Positions 56,766 to 64,000 of a stretch of DNA of 64,000 bases are shown here, one piece after another (the stretch's first letter is position 1; each line of letters starts with the position of its first letter). The notes beneath the pieces are model-generated. The model was not told the origin of the DNA. It searched no databases and saw only the letters and a program-made list of their open reading frames with translations. Source of the stretch: Lathyrus oleraceus (taxonomy: Eukaryota; Streptophyta; Magnoliopsida; Fabales; Fabaceae). The stretch spans positions 87,230,944 through 87,294,943 of the forward strand of contig NC_066582.1 in assembly GCF_024323335.1 (NCBI RefSeq), given 5' to 3'. The translations under genes and the position numbers were made by a program.

Positions 56766-57610
56766 AAATGAATTATACCATGTACATAAACAACCCTATA
56801 GCTCTATAAGTTAAGAATAGATTCTGAAAATAACTTATTTCAATATAGATTCTGAAAATAACCTATTTCAATAAATTCTATAATAAGTTTTATCAATATA
56901 AAAACAGTTTCACTTTATTTTAACTTTAAATATAAAAGTAGTTTATAAATATACTAAGCATTCATGTTATCTTGACTCTTGAGTACCCTTTGCCCTCTTT
57001 TATATGGGACTTTACTTTATTTTTTCAAATTCTAATTCTAAAAAAATAAATACATTGAGATAATCCCTCAAACACATACCAAAAGCTTTAACAAGAGACC
57101 AAATAAGGTTTCAATAAGCATCCACATGCAGATCACTTGTGTCAACTAAGTGATTAAAGACTGCACTATACTTTGCTTTCATCAAACTTGTTATATCTTG
57201 TAGGATACCTGTTATTAATGACTTACCGGCATAATTTGCTGTTTACCTAACATTGACTGAACTCCAATCACCATATTCAAGCCAGAGTTGATATAAACAG
57301 CACATATATGTTAATCACATTTTCATATATCTATGTAAATATATAGTGTACATATATGACATAACTTATTTAAAATATAAACTTCGGTTCTGACAATTTT
57401 CAGAAATTTGACCTATATTCACCAACCTAGACTCCCACAAGAAGTTGCTGAATTCATCGAAACACCACTCAAACTGACAAATGCATGCGTCTGTGATCAT
57501 AAAAATGTACTAATTACCAGTAAAAAGAATCAATAAAAGGTAATTATATAAATTGATCACCATCGCCAATAACCATGTTCCAAAATTGTTTGTCAGCGGA
57601 GAAATTCAAC
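56766..57610. other. Spacer between genes 2 and 3, no gene
   Basis: It becomes similar to the 3' flank of gene 1 from about 57,060 (ACCTGTTATTAATGACTTAC and neighbours), marking the left part of duplication unit 3. Confidence 0.65.
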
Positions 57611-59930
57611 TCAGGGCTCCCTTGGCAATTCAGGACGATCGAGAGGTAAATCATCAATCCAATCGCCATAAATACGGTTGATCTTGTTTAATTTCTTCCA
57701 AAGTAATTCCTTCTTTGCCTTCTTCTCCTCTTCCGTCATCGCAGATACACTTGCTGGTAATGTCGGTGTATCCGTCATCGCAGATACACTTGCTGGTAAT
57801 GTAGGTGCATTATTGGCCGAAGAACCTGTAGTTGGTAAAGTTGGAATGACAGCTTTTGTTGAATTTGCCAAGGAAACTGCAGCTTCCGCTTCAATGCCTC
57901 CACCAGGAACTTGTAACTCTGAAAAGCAAAATCAAAGAAGATACACAGAAACAAAACAGTTTCAATTGTTATAATCATCTTTTAAATTTTGTTCACAGAA
58001 TGCACGTACACGTTCTGACACAAAAAAGAACAATATATAGAAAAAACATCAACGGCCACGATTGTGGCTAAGACGTTAAGGTTTTTGATGTCGCCGCCAG
58101 CGCAATTACTGCAGCTACATTAACCATATTTATATGCAATATATAGGATTGCAACATTGCTGCGTTCTACAACTTCCAAATGAGCAATGTACTACCTCCA
58201 AATAAATTAGGAAAAAATCAACATCTGTAAAAAGGAATGAGAAAAACTAACTTAAATTTTTTTACTATACGAAATGACAAATGTGTTTTTATTTATTGAA
58301 CCACGGTTACATACCACAAGTAGTCGCGTTTACCAAAGTGGAGTATTCAAAAAATTATTTCAAAAGTAATTATTATGTTAACTACTTGTGTAACCACGAG
58401 TACATGATGATCATCTTGTACGAGTACGGCGCCATAAAGGTACACAAGGAGTAACAATGTTGTCCATGTTGGATGGCGAAAATACAACAGAACTCCAAAA
58501 ATTCACCATAGTAACACACCATTGCAGCCTATGGCAACGCTCTGGCGGACATTCATTTACAAACTGCCCATAGCGGTTGCCAGAAAATATGCCACACCCT
58601 TTATTGCTAGATAGCCGCGTACAGCTATTTTTCTGCTACACGATACACTATTTATTACATGATGTTGTCAAATACCCACTATAATGGGCACTATAGCACC
58701 ATTGCATCACAAAATTGTAGCAATCTGCTATAGAAAATACTGGCCACGCCATTTAACAACACTGATAATGTGAACCTTAGTTAAAGCAGTGCTATCAATA
58801 GCAGATAGCGGCAATCAGTTATATAAACATTAGCAGTATAAACATGGTTTCGCGCCCTATGGCGGCAGGCACAGAATCTTTCGCGCCATGGCGCCGCAAT
58901 GACGGAAATGTGACGACACGACAAAAGAAGTAATCACTAATGATACAGATTAGTGTCCATTACTTTTAAACTGAAGCCACATCAGTGGTATAATCAAAAT
59001 ACCAAATGATCATCTAGAACCAGTTCTTCTAGAAGTAAATGTGAAATCGGGTTCCATTTAGTATGACCAGCCAGCAAACTAAACATGAAAACATCATACA
59101 CAACAAGGAAAGCAACACACATTCAAACATTGTATTTTGTACATCATATTGCAATAAATGACTTTCTACTAAGAAAAATAAGAAACAGATTTTGAACAAA
59201 ACAAAACAGTAGAAGTATGTGATAAAAAATCAAAAGCAGTCCTATTACCTGCATCACCATGAGCAAAGTGACAGCCATTACCAAAGGGACAGCTCCCGGT
59301 ATTTTTCCACCTGATACAGATCTTAGTCTTCCAATAAGTGCCCTTTTCCTGCTTACTTCCAGCCCTACTGCCTTCCAAATTATTACAAGTCTCAATGCTG
59401 ATTGCTGACGACTCTCTTGTTTTCCATGAGTCCTCCCTAAACTTGGCAGGATTCTCGTGAAGAAAGTTACAGTTATCACCATATGGACATATCTCCCCAT
59501 TGCAATACTTCTTGCACAGCTTCATCTTCTGAATGATTTTTTCCTCATCATTCCAATTCACGCCCAACTGCAGCCGTTCTTCCGTACGAGGACCGACAAG
59601 CTCCTGCCAGTTCGGTGGGGGCTGCCTTATCTCGTCAGCCCCATGAGCATAAGTACAGTTCTCCCCGTTTCTGCAGCTACCAAGCCCGAACTTGGTACAA
59701 ATACGGGTCTTGAAGAAAATGTTGCCGGTTCGTCTGTTTGGTGCATTGGATTGCTTGTTGTCCGGAACTCTTGACCTTCGGAAGGAATGGGAACCATCAT
59801 CGGATGCTGAACGTGGATTGTTGCTGATCGGGAATTGAGGCGGCGTCACGTCAATGATTTCGGTGCTGCTTGATGATGAGAACTGGGGTGGTGACATCTT
59901 CAACGTTGGAATGTTTTCCGGATAACTCAT
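57611..59930 (-). CDS. CCCH zinc-finger protein, gene 3 (329 aa, two exons)
   Basis: Exon 1 is 59,930-59,249 and exon 2 is 57,918-57,611; intron 1,330 bp, same splice sites and phase as gene 1. The joined length of 990 nt is in frame. Fingers: C78-X7-C-X5-C-X3-H96, C139-X8-C-X5-C-X3-H158 and C205-X8-C-X5-C-X3-H224. It is nearly identical to gene 1 in exon 1, so these two are the closest pair. Exon 2 carries a 13-residue tandem duplication (TPTLPASVSAMTD-type). The C-terminal NRIYGDWIDD is kept. The start is the ATG at MSYPEN; the frame extends upstream only to a TTG. Likely RNA-binding, as for gene 1. No defect is visible. Confidence 0.88.
58590..58780. mobile_element. MITE-like sequence in the intron of gene 3
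   Basis: Related to the gene 1 intron sequence (TTGCTAGATAGCCGC, then CTATAGCACCATTGCAT). Confidence 0.4.
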
Positions 59931-60002
59931 GACTGCTGATAAATCCAAACAAAAGAAAAATATTAAATCCAGTGAAATTTTGAGTCTTTTTGATTTGTTT
60001 AT

Positions 60003-60023
60003 CGTTGATCAATGAGATCAACG
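60003..60023 (-). other. 5' UTR hairpin of gene 3
   Basis: CGTTGATC-AATGA-GATCAACG is identical to the gene 1 hairpin, 73 bp upstream of the ATG. Confidence 0.65.
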
Positions 60024-60279
60024 TAGAGATAAAACTTGGAACAAAGTAAAAAACATGTATTAAGAACGAAATAGTGACATGCAAATGGTTACAATATTGA
60101 TCAAAATAATGAAACGATGAATGCAAAACAGTAAAAGGAAAAGATAAAGAAAACTGTACTGCTGGTTGAAAAAATTTGGATGACTAGACGAGAATTTTGG
60201 GAGAAAACAAAATGCGATGTCCAAGCTTTGGATTTTTTGAATCAGGTTGGAGTGCCGTATGTTTAAAAAGAGTGAAACG

Positions 60280-60287
60280 TATATATA
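60280..60287 (-). promoter_or_regulatory. TATA box of gene 3
   Basis: TATATATA in the same context as genes 1 and 2, about 350 bp upstream of the ATG. Confidence 0.6.
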
Positions 60288-60390
60288 GTGCGCAGTTTGA
60301 AGGTTTAAGGTTTTTTGTTTTGGGTTAACAAAAAAACCTAGTTGCTGTCACAATCTTGGTGGACTAATCACTAGTCATTGTCACTAATTG

Positions 60391-61269
60391 AACTACTAGT
60401 CCCTAGATATGGGAGGTAAATCTGATTTTTTTCTGAAGAAATATCACCGGAAATTTTGATTCAGTCAATCTTTTAAAAAAACGAATTTTTTTACGTTATG
60501 TTGCGTAAAGGTCAGAAACGCAGGAATGCAAAGATACGAACGCGATGATACAATTCTTATGACTCTAATATTTGTTAAAATCGTCACAGAGTCTCCGACA
60601 ACAACGTTAATTTCATTGAAAAAATGTGTAGTAAATGGGGGCATGGATCTTTTTAGAGATGCATCTTCGAATTTATCTCAAAAAATTTGGGAAATGTATC
60701 TTTAGATTAAATTTTGGCAAAACTGGAGTGATTGCTCGTACGAATGAGAGATCATTCAAGATGCGTATGGGGATGCATCTTCGAAAATTTCTAAGGACAA
60801 TTTCAAATTTTCATAACACCGAAAAAAAAAATTGCCAATTGATTTTACTTCAAAATAGAATTTATTATTTTTAATTTTAAACGTGATTGTTATATTAAAA
60901 TTGACTCTTCAGCTCATGTCTACGTAAATTTATCTAAATATAAATCATTTTATTTTCAACTCACTTTTAACTATGATCAATTTTGTCATGAATAATGGGG
61001 AATTTTTTACTCAAATACCCCACATTTTCAAAAAAAAATACTCAAAGCATAGGTGTCAGATCAATTGACGTCTATCCTTAATTTTTAAGAGGGGGCTCCA
61101 ATTGAATTGACTACAGCACATGGTGCTGTCAATCCAATTGGCGCCCATGTGTATAAAGTGAGAGGAGGCGCCAATTGGTCTGACGCCTCAGTGTAATGTG
61201 CAACTTTTTTTATAAATAGAGGTATTGTGTGATTCATTTTTCCACATCTCATTTCGTTATATTGCAAAC
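60391..61269. other. Transition from CCCH unit 3 to the MULE, no gene
   Basis: Unit 3 ends at about 60,390. GATGCATCTTCGAA-like words occur at about 60,656 and 60,772. At 61,085-61,190 there are palindromic CAATTGGCGCC words in both orientations, a pattern that may belong to the transposon end. Confidence 0.5.
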
Positions 61270-61464
61270 ATGTTTGGTGTCCGTCGTTGCTATGGAAAAG
61301 TGATTTATTCGAGAGATAAGCCTCTGATGTTAATGCTCTTCTGGAACATCTGTAGCTTCGATCAACTAAAGAGGGAGTTGATTCTTTGGTTAGATGGAAA
61401 AATACCAAAAGGGGAAAAAAATAGAAGTATTGAGAGACTCGGTAGTATATTTGGTTGGGTGTGA
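61270..61464 (+). CDS. Small ORF near the left end of the MULE region (64 aa)
   Basis: From an internal ATG it begins MFGVRRCYGKVIYS and ends RLGSIFGWV. It contains LKRELILWLDGKIPKG. I do not recognise a domain. A TATAAATAG sequence lies about 60 bp upstream (61,211). It is on the strand opposite the transposase and could be a transposon side gene or a fragment. Confidence 0.3.
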   Translation: MFGVRRCYGKVIYSRDKPLMLMLFWNICSFDQLKRELILWLDGKIPKGEKNRSIERLGSIFGWV

Positions 61465-61731
61465 GTAAAAACTAATAAGGATGCTAGGGAAATGATGTTT
61501 GGACCAGATGACATCAGTTTGATTGTTGTAATCAGTTATAAATGTTGTTTTTAAATAGTATGGTTAAGTATTTTCATCTGTATTCGATGTTTACTTTTTG
61601 TGTTGTTTATTTAGACTTGTTCTGTTTTAAGTGTGATTATGTTGTAGTGATGTTTGTTGTTAACCTTGTTGTAACAAAAAGTTAATATATATAAAAATCC
61701 AAGGTTACAAAAATTGAAAGGAGGTAATAAA

Positions 61732-64000
61732 TTATGATGCAGATGTTGCTCCTAGATTGGGACATTTGTTTTTATTGTGTCCGGGTTGACAACATATACT
61801 ACATAATCTTATCATTTTATCAGTCGTATCCATTTCTGTTCTAATACGCGTGTTGTTTGGCCATCCTTTTTTCTTTCTTCACATCTCATCGTTGTGCCAG
61901 ACTATGTCACCTTCATATGGAGGTCAGTATTCCTCCATTGGTAGCACTGAGAAACTTTTTTTATACTCATTCATGATGGTAATGGTCTTGTAAACATCAG
62001 ATAAATGGTTATAAGCGTCCTGGCAAGTATGTGTGCATGTCGCAATGACATGGGAGTAAGGAATACGAAAGGTCTGGAACTTTCCACAGCCGAACCAACT
62101 CATGTTTAGTTTGATATCATAGGATAAATTTGGCCTCCCCTCATTGTGGTCCATTGTTTCCTGTACACTTAAATTTTACCTATGACGGTCAAAGACTGTA
62201 ACCACGTGTGTTCTAGCTTTTATAGTTTCCTCTTTCATCACACAACATTCACTGAATATTTGACCTGACATTAACAATGCACTCCATCTTTCACCTTTGG
62301 TTGCGAAGGTAGATGCCAACCTAAAATAGGTTGTTCTGACCAATGCAGTTATTGATAGAATTCTAATGCCTTTGAATAAGTCGTTCATGCATTCCACAAG
62401 GTTTGTTGTCATGTGGCCCCATCGACAGCCTCTGTCAAATGTCCTTGTCCACTGCTCTACTGGTATGTTATCCATCCACCTTCCTGCATTTGCATTAGAC
62501 AATCTAATTTCATCACGGTAATGTTGAAATGACGGTTGAGTTAGAGCATACCCTGCATTCACCACTTTTTTGCGAAGGTTCTTGTCTTTGATTGCACGCA
62601 TGAAGTTTTGTGCGATATGTCTAATGCAATAGACATGGGTAGAAGGAGGATCATGGTATCCGTTATCATGGTTATTATAAGCACTCTCAATGGCAGCATG
62701 TCTTCCTGAAATCAAACAGAGATTGGCTTGTGGAGCGACATATGTTCTGAGATGTCAAAGGAAGAAACCCCAACCACCAGCGATTTCACCTTCAACCAGC
62801 GCAAAGGCAATGGCAAAGACATTATTGTTGCCGTCTTGTGCAACGTCATAAGCAAAGTACCCTTGTATTTTTCGTATAACTATGTTCCATCAATTTGAGT
62901 AATAGGTTTGCAAAATGCGTAAATGCTGGCAATGTCTCCATAATTGCAACAGTTTCTGGTGCGTATGTTTTAAGTGCCCATAAAAACTGTGACAATTCTT
63001 TGTATGAATCCTCCCAGTTGTCGAATACCTGTTCAACAGTCTTTGTCCTTGCAATCCATGCTTTCTTGTAAGATGGAGTATAATTATATCTTGTGACTAT
63101 ATGAGATATATTATACTCACCTTCACTGATGGGTCTTTGTTAACAAGCGACAAAATGTCTTGATATATCAATGCAGTGCTTAATTTACGGTGATCTTGTA
63201 CAACATTAGTGACAATGCAACTGTGAGGTGGGTCTATAGAAGCTATTTCCTAAGAGTCGTTTCTCTTCTTGTGATACGCAGCCAACCGAAAATTGCAAAG
63301 GATGTTACGACATTCGATGACATACCTTCTTGAATCAGTGCATTTCACGGTAAAATCAGCAGAGTTATTCATGTGAAATTTTTTGATAGCTCGCGCACAT
63401 TCTTATTTAGTGTGGAACATGTCTCCCACTTTTAACTCACCCTCTCATCGTGGATACGGGTTATAAAAAACATTGTTGGATGTTTCTTCGTCATGCATAT
63501 CCATGTTTGTGATATGCTGAGGCGGATTATATACATGACTTGGAGGTAATGGCGTTGGATGATCGTCATGTTCAATGTTGTTGTTCAACATATGATCGAC
63601 CTGTGTCTCGATATGTTCTTCTTCTTCAACAACGGCGTTGACTTCTGCTTCTGCTTCTAGGTCGGCTTCATCTGAGTTTTCTGAATCAAATTCATCAGAT
63701 TCAACTTGATTAGTTATCTGAGATTGTTGCGATAGCATACTTGGTTGAAGAGTAATATATAACTCAATAGAGTTGCAACCAAAATGTCTGTGACTAACAA
63801 ACATATATTCAACATCTTCAGCGTCCCGTACCTTTAGCGGGTAAAATTTACATTGATTGTTCTCGAAATAAATTGGATTTTGATACGTGATTTGTGACAC
63901 AAGACCAGATCCTATGCAGGATTCAATTCGTTTTTTCAAATGCAAGAAATTTGAATTTCTCTTGATCGTAAGTCGAATAGTATCGGTGTTTCAAAAACAA
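61732..64000 (-). pseudogene. Broken MULE (Mutator-like) transposase, running off the right edge
   Basis: In gene order: an acidic N-terminal region (63,945-63,445), then a MuDR DNA-binding-like part (about 63,440-63,120, with a stop). The transposase core follows, with CIRHIAQNFMRAIKDKNLRK and RTFDRGCRWGHMTTNLVECM (62,715-62,176). Next comes a SWIM-type zinc finger (FGCGKFQTFRIPYSHVIATC, about 62,100-62,040), and a C-terminal knuckle CSICCQPGHNKNKC near 61,790-61,745, ending in TAA at 61,732. Stops and frame changes separate these blocks, including the segment expected to hold the first catalytic Asp residues. The N-terminus lies beyond 64,000. In an intact copy this enzyme would cut and move MULE DNA. 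Confidence 0.82.

Overview
The window is plant nuclear DNA, most likely from a legume of the pea/vetch group (tribe Fabeae). The reasons are Tat-lineage (Ogre-like) Ty3/gypsy elements with tRNA-Arg-type primer sites and very long LTRs, Maximus/SIRE-like Ty1/copia debris, MAIN-like plant mobile domain sequence, and intron-containing CCCH zinc-finger genes. The species cannot be fixed from the sequence. There is no prokaryotic, organellar or CRISPR content.

Region 1 (1-32,442) is one Ogre-like element on the minus strand with a second one nested inside it. The host has a 2.0-kb 5' LTR (30,427-32,442), PBS, an ORF1 (28,353-29,681), a gag-pro-RT-RNaseH reading frame (23,465-28,141), an archaeal-type RNase H/integrase frame (21,638-23,362) separated from it by two in-frame TAGs, a minisatellite-like 3' UTR, a PPT and the first 189 bp of its 3' LTR (1-189). 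The nested element (1,032-20,436) has 5.73-kb LTRs, a perfect 5-bp target duplication (GCTAG), an intact PBS and PPT, one open 430-codon gag-derived ORF, and an otherwise deleted, broken pol. Its two LTRs differ at only about nine places, so it moved very recently and must have used proteins made elsewhere.

Region 2 (32,443-35,750) holds a Ty1/copia LTR remnant, AT microsatellites and a fragment of a transposon-associated gene. Region 3 is a dispersed triplication of a two-exon CCCH zinc-finger gene, all on the minus strand: gene 1 (35,760-37,428), gene 2 (53,769-55,965) and gene 3 (57,611-59,930). Each sits in a repeat unit of about 3.4 kb that includes promoter, intron and 3' flank. Gene 2 has had one finger replaced by a tandem copy of finger 1.

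The spacer between genes 1 and 2 (about 38-52.7 kb) is transposon debris: a broken plant-mobile-domain gene with a convergent companion ORF between arrays of GAAATTTC-type motifs, a copia solo LTR inserted into it, a decayed LINE, two decayed copia gag regions and long AT-rich gene-less stretches. Region 4 (60,400-64,000) carries a broken MULE transposase running off the right edge. The only plausible host genes are the three CCCH genes; everything else is mobile or relic DNA.
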